Positions 16,804-25,731 of a stretch of DNA of 64,000 nucleotides are shown here, one piece after another. The position numbers and the translations under genes were made by a program. The stretch spans positions 62,001-126,000 of the forward strand of contig NZ_JAFWOM010000067.1 in the NCBI RefSeq assembly GCF_017545445.1. Reading direction: 5' to 3'. Every line of letters begins with the position of its first letter. Positions within the stretch are counted from its first letter, which is position 1. The notes beneath the pieces were generated by a model that made no database searches, was not told the DNA's origin, and worked only from the letters and a program-made list of their open reading frames with translations. The DNA is from Fibrobacter sp. GTDB taxonomy: Bacteria > Fibrobacterota > Fibrobacteria > Fibrobacterales > Fibrobacteraceae.

Positions 16804-16837
16804 CATTTATAACAGCGAAATCGAAAAAAATGTCACC
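16804..16837 (-). promoter_or_regulatory. Weak fourth match to the sigma promoter motif
   Basis: Minus strand GGTGACATTTTTTT then CTGTTATAAAT. The two blocks are one base closer together than in sites A-C and the second block has only GTT in common. Could instead be an ordinary promoter. Confidence 0.3.
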
Positions 16838-16923
16838 CCAATGGTTTCTTTATCATCAAAAAAAAGATAAATTTTATATGTGTAAAAAGGAACAATTATT
16901 TTAATTTTTTGGGGGAGCTCATT

Positions 16924-18210
16924 ATGAATATCCAAGAACGTTTTTTAAAGTACATCAGTTATACGACCACATCCGATGAATCTAGCGAAACTTGTCCGAG
17001 CACGCCTCAGCAACTTGAACTCGCAAAATATTTGGTCGAAGAACTGGAAAATATCGGGCTTTCGCAAGTGAAAATGGATGAAAACGGCTACGTCTATGGG
17101 CTTTTGCCGGCTACCGCAGGGCGTGAAAAAGACACCCCAATCGGTTTCATCAGCCACATGGACACCTCGCCGGACTTTTCGGGCGAGAACCCGAAACCGC
17201 AAATCATCGAAGATTACGACGGTGCCGACGTATTGCTCGCAGGCTCGGGAGCAACGCTCAAAGTCGATGACTTCCCGACGCTCAAGTGGCTCAAGGGCCG
17301 CACGCTCATCACAACCGACGGCGCGACGCTCCTCGGTGCAGACGACAAAGCAGGCATTGCAGAAATCGTGACCGCCATGGAAGAACTCGCCGAAACGGAC
17401 CGCCACGCCGAAAGTCGCGGCTACGAGAATCTCTCAGGGCACGGCGATATCTGGGTCTGCTTTACGCCTGACGAAGAAATCGGACGCGGGGCCGACCGCT
17501 TGGACTTGGATTATTTCAAAGCGAAATACGCTTACACCGTCGATGGCGGCTACGAAGGCGAAATCGCGTACGAAAACTTCAACGCCGCAAGTGCCACGTT
17601 CAAAATCCATGGCAAAGGAGTCCACCCCGGTGAGGCAAAAGGCATCATGAAAAACGCAAGCCTCATGGCCGCCGAAATCGCAATGGCACTTCCTGAAAAA
17701 GAAACGCCAGCCACGACCGAGGGCCGCGAAGGGTTCTACCACTTGACCGAAATGCAAGGCGACGTGACTGAAGCGACGCTCAGCTACATCGTCCGCGACC
17801 ACGACCAGACGCGATTCGAAGACCGCCAAAATTACCTCAAGGAAATTGCGGAAAAGTTCAACGAAAAATTCGGCGGTACGCCATTTGCCAAAGCTAGCGA
17901 AAACCGTGCCGGCGGCTCAATCGTCGAACTTGAGCTCAAGCATTCCTACAGCAACATGCTGCAAGTCATCGAGAAAACGCCCGAAATTCTGGACAGGGCA
18001 CGCACCGCTATCGAATCCATCGGAATCCACGCTGTTAGCGACCCCGTCCGCGGCGGAACCGACGGAGCAAAGCTCAGTTTCATGGGGCTTCCTTGCCCGA
18101 ATCTCGGCACAGGCGGCTACGGCTACCACGGGCCTTTCGAACATGTGACCGTCGAAGGCATGCAAGCCGTAGTGCAAATCATCAAAGGCATCGCCAAAAG
18201 CAAAGGATAG
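16924..18210 (+). CDS. pepT: Peptidase T (tripeptide aminopeptidase)
   Basis: 428 residues from ATG 16924, preceded by GGGGGAG; an in-frame TTG at 16909 is less likely. M20 metallopeptidase hallmarks: first zinc ligand SHMDTSPD, bridging Asp in LLGADDKAG, catalytic Glu pair in FTPDEEIGRG, TVDGGYEGE, and the last ligand in YGYHGPFEH. The specificity of PepT is removal of the N-terminal residue from tripeptides in the cytosol. Length is slightly above the usual ~410. Monocistronic by position, between a divergent nitroreductase and a transporter 84 bases downstream. Confidence 0.95.
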   Translation: MNIQERFLKYISYTTTSDESSETCPSTPQQLELAKYLVEELENIGLSQVKMDENGYVYGLLPATAGREKDTPIGFISHMDTSPDFSGENPKPQIIEDYDGADVLLAGSGATLKVDDFPTLKWLKGRTLITTDGATLLGADDKAGIAEIVTAMEELAETDRHAESRGYENLSGHGDIWVCFTPDEEIGRGADRLDLDYFKAKYAYTVDGGYEGEIAYENFNAASATFKIHGKGVHPGEAKGIMKNASLMAAEIAMALPEKETPATTEGREGFYHLTEMQGDVTEATLSYIVRDHDQTRFEDRQNYLKEIAEKFNEKFGGTPFAKASENRAGGSIVELELKHSYSNMLQVIEKTPEILDRARTAIESIGIHAVSDPVRGGTDGAKLSFMGLPCPNLGTGGYGYHGPFEHVTVEGMQAVVQIIKGIAKSKG

Positions 18211-18293
18211 AACGAGTCATTCCAATTTGAAATAAGAAGCCGTTTGAAATTCCTGTAATATTATTATACATTTTCAAGTCAAAAGGAGAAAAA

Positions 18294-19850
18294 ATGTTAC
18301 AGGGGCTTCTTTCTTTTGAATTATTGGGGCTGTCAGGAAACGCGTGGTTTACAATAGCTGTAGTCCTCGCGCTTTTTGCAGCCATGATTTTTTCAAAACT
18401 GCGTACAGACATCATCTTTCTTGCCGCCATGTCCATTTTGTTCGTGAGCGGAGTTGTCGATGCCAAAGGCGCTTTTGGCGGTTTCAGTTCGCCTTCCGTC
18501 CTCGTTATCGGAGTCCTCTATGCCGTTATTGCGGGCCTCAACCATACCGGCGTTTTAAACTGGATTGTTAAACATTTGATGGGTTCTCCCAAAACATTGA
18601 CGGGTGCAATTACACGCGTCATGCTCCCCGTCGCCTTTTTGAGTTCATTATTGACAAACACGACTGTCGTTGCGCTCTTTATCAATATCGTAAAGATATG
18701 GTCTAAAAAGCTTGGCATTTCGCCTTCCAAGCTTTTGATTCCGCTCAGCTACGCTTCTGGAATGGGCGGCATCTGCACATTGATCGGCACGCCGCCAAAC
18801 ATCATCATTTCGGGGCTTTACAACGATACCACCGGAATCCAGCTCGGCATATTCTCGACAACGCTTTGCGGCCTGTTCTGCCTTGCCGTGGGCGTTTTGT
18901 CTATCATCGCCATGCAAAAGCTTTTACCCGAACGGAAGTCGCCTTTAAGCAGTGTCGAAGATGACGATTTGACATTGGAGCTCCGAGTGCCTTCGAAACA
19001 CAATTTCATCGGAATGACACTGCAAGAAATCTACGAGAACAACCCACGTGGATTCGAAAAAGACAAGAATTCAATTCTCGCCATCCGCCGTTTTGACAAC
19101 GAAGTCGAAGTCGCCACACCCGATTCCATCATCATGGGTGCAGATGCCATCATCGTTTCGGGCAAAGCAGATCAGCTCCAATGGATTTGCAACAACTTGC
19201 ACTTGAAAAACGAGCATCTGGAAGGCGTTCTCGAAAATGCGGGTCTCGTCAAAAAATACAGCAAGAAAACGGCCATCTCGGCGGCCATCATGGTTACAAT
19301 GGTCCTTCTTTCTGCATTCAATATACTGCCGTTGCTTTCTTCTTGCTTGCTCGCCGCTGCCGCCATGATTATCTTCCGCTGTTGCACGAGTTCACAAGCG
19401 ATGAACTCCATCAACTGGGAAATCCTCATGGTTTTCGCGGGCAGTATCTGCCTGGGGAAAGCTTTGGAAACTACGGGCGTCGCGCAGATGATTGCAAATA
19501 ACCTTTTAAACCTCTGCGGGAGCAACCCTTACATATCGCTTGGGGTTATGTGCGTTGTCGCGACCTTTATTACAGAATTTATTAGCAACACTGCGACTGC
19601 GGCTATGTTCTGCCCCATAGCCATAAGCGCAGCGACAACCCTCGGAGTCAATCCGCTCACGTTCTGCATCGCTTTGATGATTTCGGTGAGCAGCAGTTTT
19701 GCAACACCCATCGGTTCCCCGACGCACATGCTCGTCTATGGTCCCGGCGGTTATCGTTTTACAGATTTTGTTAAAATCGGGGTTCCGATGAATTTTATCA
19801 TCCTTGCGGCAAATTTATTCATTACTCCTTTGATTTTCCCGTTTAAATAA
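18294..19850 (+). CDS. SLC13-family anion/dicarboxylate transporter with TrkA-C-like domain
   Basis: 518 residues. Two hydrophobic halves (about 10-210 and 320-518) with the ArsB/DASS pattern, including TNTTVVALFINIV and the clamp-like ISNTATAAMFCPIA plus SSFATPIGSPTHMLVY. The cytosolic segment at about 225-305 (MTLQEIYENNPRGFE, ADAIIVSGKADQLQWI) looks like a TrkA-C regulatory domain. Related proteins import dicarboxylates, sulfate or citrate with sodium; substrate cannot be read here. AAGGAGA lies before the ATG. Suits an organism that excretes succinate, but that link is inference. Confidence 0.85.
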   Translation: MLQGLLSFELLGLSGNAWFTIAVVLALFAAMIFSKLRTDIIFLAAMSILFVSGVVDAKGAFGGFSSPSVLVIGVLYAVIAGLNHTGVLNWIVKHLMGSPKTLTGAITRVMLPVAFLSSLLTNTTVVALFINIVKIWSKKLGISPSKLLIPLSYASGMGGICTLIGTPPNIIISGLYNDTTGIQLGIFSTTLCGLFCLAVGVLSIIAMQKLLPERKSPLSSVEDDDLTLELRVPSKHNFIGMTLQEIYENNPRGFEKDKNSILAIRRFDNEVEVATPDSIIMGADAIIVSGKADQLQWICNNLHLKNEHLEGVLENAGLVKKYSKKTAISAAIMVTMVLLSAFNILPLLSSCLLAAAAMIIFRCCTSSQAMNSINWEILMVFAGSICLGKALETTGVAQMIANNLLNLCGSNPYISLGVMCVVATFITEFISNTATAAMFCPIAISAATTLGVNPLTFCIALMISVSSSFATPIGSPTHMLVYGPGGYRFTDFVKIGVPMNFIILAANLFITPLIFPFK

Positions 19851-19912
19851 TATAAGTTAAACCTATCAATTCCATCAAGAAAGATTATACATTAAAGCAT
19901 ATGGAGGTCAAC

Positions 19913-20668
19913 ATGCATATATCATTCGTCATCTTCAATATAATTGTACTCGTCATCATTGCAGTTTCTGCATTCTTCCTAGGACGCTACGTCAAAAAAG
20001 CCAACGAAAAAGAATCGCCCGATGCCAAGAATACGACCCCTTACGAAGATTGCCTTGCCCATAACGAAAAAATATACAACTACGGTACGTTCACGGACGC
20101 TCGTGACGGCGAAACTTACCGTACCATCCAAATCGGCGACCAAATCTGGATGGCCGAAAACTTGCGTTTCAAAGCTAAAGACAGTTACGCGCCCGATAAC
20201 GAAGAGTCGAACGTCAAGAAGTTTGGTCGCCTTTACACTTGGACTTCCGCTCTGGATATTCCGCCTGAATTTAGCGAACAGTCTCCGGCCAAGGATATTG
20301 AAATGTACCGCAAGATGAAAGACCCGAACTATCAGGGAATTGCACCCGAAGGTTGGCACATTCCAAGCAACAAGGAATGGGAACAGCTTTTAAGCCATCT
20401 TAGCGAAAAATCCAACGGCCGAGAACTGCGTAGCACATGTTTCTGGCTCGAACCCGGTTACGATTCCTTCGGATTCTTCGCTCTGCCTGCCGGCTACCGC
20501 TTTGACAACGGCACGTTCAACCACTTTGGCAGACGCGCTCGATTCTGGAGCAAGGACGAATACGGCAAATCGAACGCATTCCGCCTCGGCCTCACCGACA
20601 ATTCCATCGATATCGAAGGCGTGTATCGTTCAGACGCGATATCCATCCGTTGTGTGAAGAATGTGTAA
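19913..20668 (+). CDS. Membrane-anchored FISUMP-domain protein
   Basis: 251 residues from ATG 19913, which has GGAGGT 8 bases upstream (an in-frame ATG at 19901 lacks a site). One N-terminal transmembrane helix (IIVLVIIAVSAFFLG), then the Fibrobacter succinogenes major paralogous domain: YRTIQIGDQIWMAENLRF, GRLYTWTSAL, GIAPEGWHIPSNKEWEQL, GFFALPAGYR, ending in ISIRCVKNV. The domain is very common in Fibrobacter exported proteins; its function is unknown. This is the clearest lineage marker of the window. Confidence 0.92.
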   Translation: MHISFVIFNIIVLVIIAVSAFFLGRYVKKANEKESPDAKNTTPYEDCLAHNEKIYNYGTFTDARDGETYRTIQIGDQIWMAENLRFKAKDSYAPDNEESNVKKFGRLYTWTSALDIPPEFSEQSPAKDIEMYRKMKDPNYQGIAPEGWHIPSNKEWEQLLSHLSEKSNGRELRSTCFWLEPGYDSFGFFALPAGYRFDNGTFNHFGRRARFWSKDEYGKSNAFRLGLTDNSIDIEGVYRSDAISIRCVKNV

Positions 20669-20670
20669 AT

Positions 20671-20712
20671 GCGGTAGGCCGTAGGAAGTAGCCAGTAGGC
20701 GGTAGGAAGGTC
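20671..20712. repeat. Heptamer array (GTAGGNN type)
   Basis: Five consecutive 7-base units: GTAGGCC, GTAGGAA, GTAGCCA, GTAGGCG, GTAGGAA, starting directly after the FISUMP stop codon. Confidence 0.8.
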
Positions 20713-20714
20713 AC

Positions 20715-20957
20715 ACCACTCCTTCATCCTGAGCAATATGGCCCTTCGGCTAGCTCAGGGACCTGATTCCGTCATCCTGACCCTGTAAGGGGATATATGA
20801 AACTTGGCACTTCAGTGCCTTAGTTGAATTAGGTTCGTAGGAGCAGGATCCAGTCAATTCCCGACGATGCTATTCATTTAACGTAAAAGTCCCTCGCGAG
20901 TATTCGCGAGGGCTTTTTTTGCTTGCGCAAGATCGTTTCAGTTCCGAGGAGGGGTGT
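20715..20957. other. Intergenic region with repeat, small hairpins and terminator
   Basis: Holds a dispersed CTTCGGCTAGCTCAGGGACC element, a small hairpin GGCAC-TTCA-GTGCC at 20813-20826, and the terminator at 20891-20920. No open frame is supported. A short transcript ending at that terminator is possible but unproven. Confidence 0.4.
20887..20920. terminator. Bidirectional terminator
   Basis: Perfect 9-base stem CCCTCGCGA / TCGCGAGGG with loop GTAT, seven T on the plus side and an A-rich flank on the other. It lies between two convergent genes. Confidence 0.85.
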
Positions 20958-22982
20958 TTAGTTGGATAAATCGTCGCCGTGAACGTAACTTACAAAAGCA
21001 AATCGTTTGCTGTCGGGTGCCCAGGAATTGACATTGATTGTTCCTTGTCCGCCAAAAAGCTTGAGGATGGTTTCGGGTTCACCCCAGTTTGCAGCATCAT
21101 TTTCACAAGCGCCGTTTCTATCGCGTTGAAGACCGTCGCTGGAATTGCGACGCATTAGACGCAGTTCTACGCTCTTGTTGGGGACGTGTTCACCCGGACG
21201 AACATCCGTTTCCGTATAAGCGACCATCACAACCTTTTGACGGTCCGGCGAAATATGCGGGAACCAAGTATTCCAATGCAAGTCATGCGTCATTTGCGTT
21301 TGTCCGGAGCCATCCGCCTTCATGCAGAAAGCCTGCATGCGCCCGGAGCGTTCGGAATTAAACCAAATGTATTCGCCATTGCAATCGTATTCAGGGCCGT
21401 CATTCAGTCCAAACGCTGTCGTGAGCCGCGTTTCGTTGCCGCCAACCGCAGGTATCGTATAAATGTCATACGAGCCATTACGTTCTGCGCAGTACGCAAG
21501 CGTTTTGCCGTCCGGTGTAATGCCATGCAAATAGCTTGGAGCAAGCGGCGTTACCAAACGCGGCAAACGTCCGTCAAAGTGAATCTTGTAAATGCGCGAA
21601 AGGCCATCTTCTTTTGTGTGGTGGCTTACGTAAATGCCGCTGCCATCCGGGTCGAGAACGTGGTCGTTGTTGCAGTTATCGACAAAATAACTTTCAATTT
21701 CTACTACGTCGCCAGTCGCTATTTCGAACTTGAAAATGCGGCCATTGCTGTTGTACGTGAGGAACGTTCCATCCGCACTCCAGTTCGGAGCTTCAATCAC
21801 GCCATCAAATTCCTTAAGAACTTTCGCTTCGCCAGTTTCGATATCAAAGACTTGCAAAATAGACTTGTCGCCGTCGCGGTTCCATGTTTCGGCTGGAGAA
21901 ATTTCAAACGGAAAACACACGCCAAACTGTTCGCGGATTTTATCCATGAACGTCATGAATTCCATCGTTTTCGCATGCGTCATTTCCGGGCGTTCCCAAA
22001 TAATTTGTTTTGAGAGTGAGCGAGGAGCCGAGTGGTTGCAAATTTCATGCCGGAACTGCGCGGGATTTTCAATCGCTTCCCTGCATGCAAGGACTTCGTA
22101 TTCGTAACAGTTGCAAAGACGCGGCGGCTCAACAGATTCAACAACATTCCCGGCATCATCGAGCAATTCCAGCTTTACCATGTCGTTCAAGTTTTGCACA
22201 CGGATTTGCCCCGCCGTTCCGTAAATCACGCCCTCGTTATGCGTCGGCGAGACCATCGAAGTCTTGAGATAAGCCTTTTGGCCATTTTCGTACGTGAGAT
22301 TTATCCAGTCGCTTGCATCCACGCCCGTCTTGAACTTGACACATTTGCAATCCATCGATGCAATTTCATTGCGGACAACTTTTCCGTCAGCATCAACACG
22401 CTCGCCGAGGAACAAATCCGCAAACGTAAGGCTATAAATGCCGATATCAAGCAGTGCGCCCCCCGCAAGCGCCGGGTCATGCATTCGCTCCCGATCGCTA
22501 AGTTTCATCGAGAAATCGGCTTCAACGGTTTCCACATTCCCAATACGACCATCGCGAATCCAACTGCGGATGGTCTCCAGCGCAGGCAAGAATCGCGTCC
22601 ACATTGCCTCGCACAAAAAAACACCCTTGTCGTGCGCAAGCGAAATCACTTCTGCAGCAAGTTTCGCATTTGCTGTAAACGCCTTTTCGACCAAGATGTT
22701 CCGGCCATGTTCAATACAAAGTTTTGCAAATTCATGATGGTGCGAATGCGGTGTCGCAATATAAATCAAATCGATTGAAGAATCCGCCGCAAGTTCCTCG
22801 TAACTGCCATATGCTTTTTCAAATCCATATTCCTTGGCAAAAGCAGTCGCCTTTTCCAAGTTGCGGGAGGCAACGGCGTAACATTCCACGCCCATCCCCT
22901 GATTTTCCAAAGTTTTTACCGCAGCCGCCATCTTTGTTGCAATGTGACCGCACCCAAGAATCGCAAACTTCAAATTTTTCAT
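20958..22982 (-). CDS. Gfo/Idh/MocA oxidoreductase fused to a TolB-like beta propeller
   Basis: 674 residues. N-terminal part (1 to about 355) is a complete Gfo/Idh/MocA dehydrogenase: Rossmann start AILGCGHIATKM, LIYIATPHSHHHEFAKLC, the catalytic-type NILVEKAF, end near IREQFGVCFPFE. About 23 extra residues (HEICNHSAPRSLSKQIIW and neighbours) interrupt the usual CREAIEN-PEMTHAKT region and may derive from a dispersed repeat. From about 365 the chain continues in frame as a PD40/TolB-type propeller (VIEAPNWSADGTFLTYNS, SYLHGITPDGKTLAYC, WFPHISPDRQKVVM), which is normally a separate protein. No export signal; cytosolic. Substrate unknown. Confidence 0.85.
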   Translation of the reverse strand: MKNLKFAILGCGHIATKMAAAVKTLENQGMGVECYAVASRNLEKATAFAKEYGFEKAYGSYEELAADSSIDLIYIATPHSHHHEFAKLCIEHGRNILVEKAFTANAKLAAEVISLAHDKGVFLCEAMWTRFLPALETIRSWIRDGRIGNVETVEADFSMKLSDRERMHDPALAGGALLDIGIYSLTFADLFLGERVDADGKVVRNEIASMDCKCVKFKTGVDASDWINLTYENGQKAYLKTSMVSPTHNEGVIYGTAGQIRVQNLNDMVKLELLDDAGNVVESVEPPRLCNCYEYEVLACREAIENPAQFRHEICNHSAPRSLSKQIIWERPEMTHAKTMEFMTFMDKIREQFGVCFPFEISPAETWNRDGDKSILQVFDIETGEAKVLKEFDGVIEAPNWSADGTFLTYNSNGRIFKFEIATGDVVEIESYFVDNCNNDHVLDPDGSGIYVSHHTKEDGLSRIYKIHFDGRLPRLVTPLAPSYLHGITPDGKTLAYCAERNGSYDIYTIPAVGGNETRLTTAFGLNDGPEYDCNGEYIWFNSERSGRMQAFCMKADGSGQTQMTHDLHWNTWFPHISPDRQKVVMVAYTETDVRPGEHVPNKSVELRLMRRNSSDGLQRDRNGACENDAANWGEPETILKLFGGQGTINVNSWAPDSKRFAFVSYVHGDDLSN

Positions 22983-23167
22983 ACCATAAATATAAATCGC
23001 TCGCGCCCAAAACCGCCAAAAAATTTTGCACCCCCTGTTTACCGCTGTAGCCGAATAAAATCATACCAGTTTATCACTTGCCGCCCACACTCGAGCCTGT
23101 CATGCCCGTCACCGAACGGGCATCTCCCACGCCGTCAAACACTTTAGAATTTGATATATTTCACACC

Positions 23168-24094
23168 ATGAATCAAATCAAAAGTGTTGCAGTTGTGGGT
23201 CTCGGGGCTGTCGGCGCCGTTGTGGCAGAACAGCTCTTGAGCGTTCTCGGGAACAAGCTTTATTGCGTGATGGACGCCGAACGCAAAGCGCGCTACCAGG
23301 CAAGCGGAATCGTCATCAACGGGAAAAAGGCGGACTTCAACTTTGTCACGCCGGATGAAGTCCCGGTCGTTGACCTTGTGATTTTCGCCACCAAGAATTT
23401 GCAGTTCAACGAAGCGCTTGAAGAAGCCAAAAATGCAGTCGGCCCGAACACAGCTTTGCTTTCGCTTTTGAACGGCGTGCATTCCGAAACAGAAATCGAG
23501 CGCGTTTACGGTGCAGAAAAGACGTTGTACGGATTCATCGTGAATTTGCAGTCCATCAACAAGCGCGGAAACATCGACTGCGCTGGCCGAGGCATCATCC
23601 TCTTTGGCGAAAAAGACAACCGCCATTCCGAACGCGTTGAGGCCGTCCACCAACTTTTTGAAGCGGCGCATATTACGCACAAGATTCCAGAAAACATCCG
23701 TCTGGAAATGTGGAAAAAGCTCTTGATGAACACGGTTTTCAATTCCATCGGAGCAATTTGCCGATCCACATTCGCGGGTTTCAACTTCCCGGTAATGCAA
23801 TCACTTGTGCGAAAAATTGGGAACGAAGTCATTCAGGTGGCAAACGCCGAAGGCTTTGCGCTCACGAACGAAGACCTCGAAGAAAACTTGCGCCTCACAT
23901 GTAACTACACGCCGCTCGGCAAGTGTTCCATGCTGCAGGATATCGAGGCCGGACGCAAAACGGAGAACGCGTATTTCTGCGGAACCATCACTAAGCTCGG
24001 GAAGGCTCACGGGATTCCGACGCCCTACTGCGAATTTTTAGGCGAACTTATCGAAGGGACTGAACTTGCGCGTGACCTTGTTAAGGAACGCTAG
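23168..24094 (+). CDS. panE: 2-dehydropantoate 2-reductase family protein
   Basis: 308 residues from ATG 23168; the reading frame is open further upstream but without a good start. NADP-binding VVGLGAVGAVVAEQLL at the N-terminus, IFATKNLQ near 75, and the catalytic-Lys region RLEMWKKLLMNTVFN near 175 identify the ApbA/PanE fold. PanE reduces ketopantoate to pantoate in coenzyme A synthesis. Several paralogues of this fold act on other keto acids, so the symbol is provisional. Confidence 0.85.
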   Translation: MNQIKSVAVVGLGAVGAVVAEQLLSVLGNKLYCVMDAERKARYQASGIVINGKKADFNFVTPDEVPVVDLVIFATKNLQFNEALEEAKNAVGPNTALLSLLNGVHSETEIERVYGAEKTLYGFIVNLQSINKRGNIDCAGRGIILFGEKDNRHSERVEAVHQLFEAAHITHKIPENIRLEMWKKLLMNTVFNSIGAICRSTFAGFNFPVMQSLVRKIGNEVIQVANAEGFALTNEDLEENLRLTCNYTPLGKCSMLQDIEAGRKTENAYFCGTITKLGKAHGIPTPYCEFLGELIEGTELARDLVKER

Positions 24095-24095
24095 A

Positions 24096-24200
24096 CAAGA
24101 TGGCGATCCCGCAACAAGTGCGGGATGACATTAAGAAATAATAGATCCCGTCGCTGCGCTCAGAATGACGGAGCAGCAGGATTGCGTCACTCGCAAATGA
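24096..24200. repeat. Cluster of dispersed palindromes
   Basis: GATCCCGCAACAAGTGCGGG followed by ATGACA; then GATCCCGTCGCTGCGCTCAG; then a third degenerate unit. Located between convergent genes panE and the Nudix gene. Confidence 0.65.
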
Positions 24201-24208
24201 CGGTGATG

Positions 24209-24586
24209 CTATAGATGTTTCACAACTTCCACGTCAGCGGGGAGCCAGTTGACCGTGTTTAAAGTTTCGCGGTCAAGCCATTTGGCATCTTTGTGTTCCA
24301 AGAGCTTCGGCTTGCAACCATCGGCTAGCGTGCAATAAAAGCAATGCATCGTCAGGTGAAATTTCGGATAATCGTACTCCACCGTGCAAATCTTTTCGCC
24401 AACATTCACCTTAACAGCAAGCTCTTCCTGGAGTTCACGAACGAGCGCCTGTTCAGGCGTTTCGCCCGGTTCCATCTTGCCGCCCGGAAACTCCCAGCCA
24501 TCTTTTTGGTCGCCATAACCGCGCTGCGTGGCGAAAATGCGTCCATCATCTACGATAACACCTGCGACAACTTCTATAGATTTCAT
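24209..24586 (-). CDS. Nudix hydrolase, MutT type (8-oxo-dGTP diphosphatase-like)
   Basis: 125 residues from ATG 24586; the longer frame to 24652 enters the promoter region. The Nudix box is intact (GGKMEPGETPEQAL, then VRELQEELAV), preceded by GWEFPG and followed by a MutT-like beta sheet with HLTMHCFYCTL. MutT-type enzymes clean oxidised nucleotides from the pool; specificity is inferred from the short MutT-like layout. Divergent from the glutathione peroxidase operon, with which it may share an oxidative-stress theme. Confidence 0.88.
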   Translation of the reverse strand: MKSIEVVAGVIVDDGRIFATQRGYGDQKDGWEFPGGKMEPGETPEQALVRELQEELAVKVNVGEKICTVEYDYPKFHLTMHCFYCTLADGCKPKLLEHKDAKWLDRETLNTVNWLPADVEVVKHL

Positions 24587-24678
24587 GGTGTAAAATGTAG
24601 AAATAACAAGATTTAGCGTCAAAAATTGCCTAAAATCACAAAAATTCTGCATATAAAAATTTTTTATAGCAAAAACTA

Positions 24679-24728
24679 TTGACTTTTCTAATTTAATTTT
24701 ATAAAATTTAATTGTATAAAATTAAATT
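24679..24728 (+). promoter_or_regulatory. Promoter and candidate OhrR/MarR operator
   Basis: -35 TTGACT at 24679-24684, -10 TAAAAT at 24702-24707 with 17-base spacing. A perfect 9-base inverted repeat, AATTTAATT-GTATAA-AATTAAATT, at 24705-24728 overlaps the -10. AT-rich inverted repeats of this kind are typical OhrR/MarR sites and the regulator is encoded two genes downstream. Confidence 0.7.
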
Positions 24729-24742
24729 AAAGGAGAAACAAC

Positions 24743-25285
24743 ATGAACATCTACGATTTCACGCTTTTCGACGGTAAAGGCAACGAAGTTCCACTCTCTA
24801 AATTCAAGGGCCAAGTCATGCTCATCGTGAACACGGCGACCGGCTGCGGATTCACCCCGCATTACAAGCCGATTGAACAGATGTACGCCGATTTCCACAA
24901 CAAGGGTTTCGTAGTCATCGACATTCCTTGCAACCAGTTCAAAGGTCAAACGCCTGGCACCGATGAAGAAATCCACGAATTCTGCACGCTCAACTACGGC
25001 ACGGAATTTCCGCAAATGAAAAAATCCGACGTAAACGGTCCAAACGAACTCCCGCTTTACACCTATCTGAAATTGCAAAAAGGTTTCGAAGGTTTTGGGC
25101 TTGGCGTGAAAGCCGCCGCAATGGCGCTCTTGCTCAAGAGCATCGACAAAGATTACAAGAACAATCCCGACATCAAATGGAACTTTACTAAATTCGTCGT
25201 CGATCGCGCAGGAAACGTCGTCGCCCGTTTTGAGCCAACCGCCAAGATGGAAGATGTCCGTGCCTGCGTCGAAAAACTACTCTAG
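24743..25285 (+). CDS. Glutathione peroxidase family protein
   Basis: 180 residues. Thioredoxin fold with peroxidatic Cys in NTATGCGFTPHYKPIEQM, the conserved PCNQFKGQTPGTDEE block, and the C-terminal KWNFTKFVVDRAGNVVARF with the tetrad Trp/Asn. A Cys rather than selenocysteine enzyme; such bacterial members usually take electrons from thioredoxin. First gene of an operon with an OhrR-like regulator; AAGGAG precedes the ATG and a candidate operator covers its promoter. Confidence 0.93.
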   Translation: MNIYDFTLFDGKGNEVPLSKFKGQVMLIVNTATGCGFTPHYKPIEQMYADFHNKGFVVIDIPCNQFKGQTPGTDEEIHEFCTLNYGTEFPQMKKSDVNGPNELPLYTYLKLQKGFEGFGLGVKAAAMALLLKSIDKDYKNNPDIKWNFTKFVVDRAGNVVARFEPTAKMEDVRACVEKLL

Positions 25286-25293
25286 GACATTTC

Positions 25294-25731
25294 ATGAATT
25301 GCCCGCAACTTAAACTCGAAAACCAGCTGTGCTTTCCGCTCTATGCGGTTTCCAAAGAAATCACGCGACGCTACACGCCGTTTTTGGAACCGCTTGGACT
25401 CACTTATACGCAATATATCGCAATGCTCGTCTTGTGGGAAGAGAAAAAGTGCAACGTGACCGAACTCGGGAAAAAGCTTTTTCTCGACTCGGGAACGCTC
25501 ACTCCGCTTTTGAAAAAACTAGAAGCCAAAGGCTACGTGAAACGCACTCGGGAAACATCCGACGAGCGTTGTCTTTCCGTTTGTCTTACTGACGAAGGCG
25601 AATTGTTGCAAAGCAAGGCGAAAAGCATTCCAAAATCCATGGCAAGTTGCGTGAATTTATCGCCGGACGAAGCGAAAACCTTATACAACACGCTCTACAA
25701 AATTTTGGGCAGCTTTAAGGATAACGCATGA
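25294..25731 (+). CDS. MarR/OhrR-family peroxide-sensing repressor
   Basis: 145 residues with a winged helix (TELGKKLFLDSGTLTPLLKK, then KGYVKRTRETSDERCL). The N-terminal LENQLCFPLYAVSKE carries Cys13 in the place of the redox-sensing Cys of OhrR, and YTQYIAML gives the Tyr that contacts it in OhrR. It most likely represses its own operon through the inverted repeat at 24705-24728 and lets go when oxidised. The stop overlaps the next ATG. Confidence 0.9.
   Translation: MNCPQLKLENQLCFPLYAVSKEITRRYTPFLEPLGLTYTQYIAMLVLWEEKKCNVTELGKKLFLDSGTLTPLLKKLEAKGYVKRTRETSDERCLSVCLTDEGELLQSKAKSIPKSMASCVNLSPDEAKTLYNTLYKILGSFKDNA

Noticed and set aside
22012..22040. Third copy of the structured element inside the oxidoreductase-TolB gene
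   Set aside because: Shares GAGAGTGAG and GCCGA words, but no GTGAGC and no paired stems; too little to call a copy.
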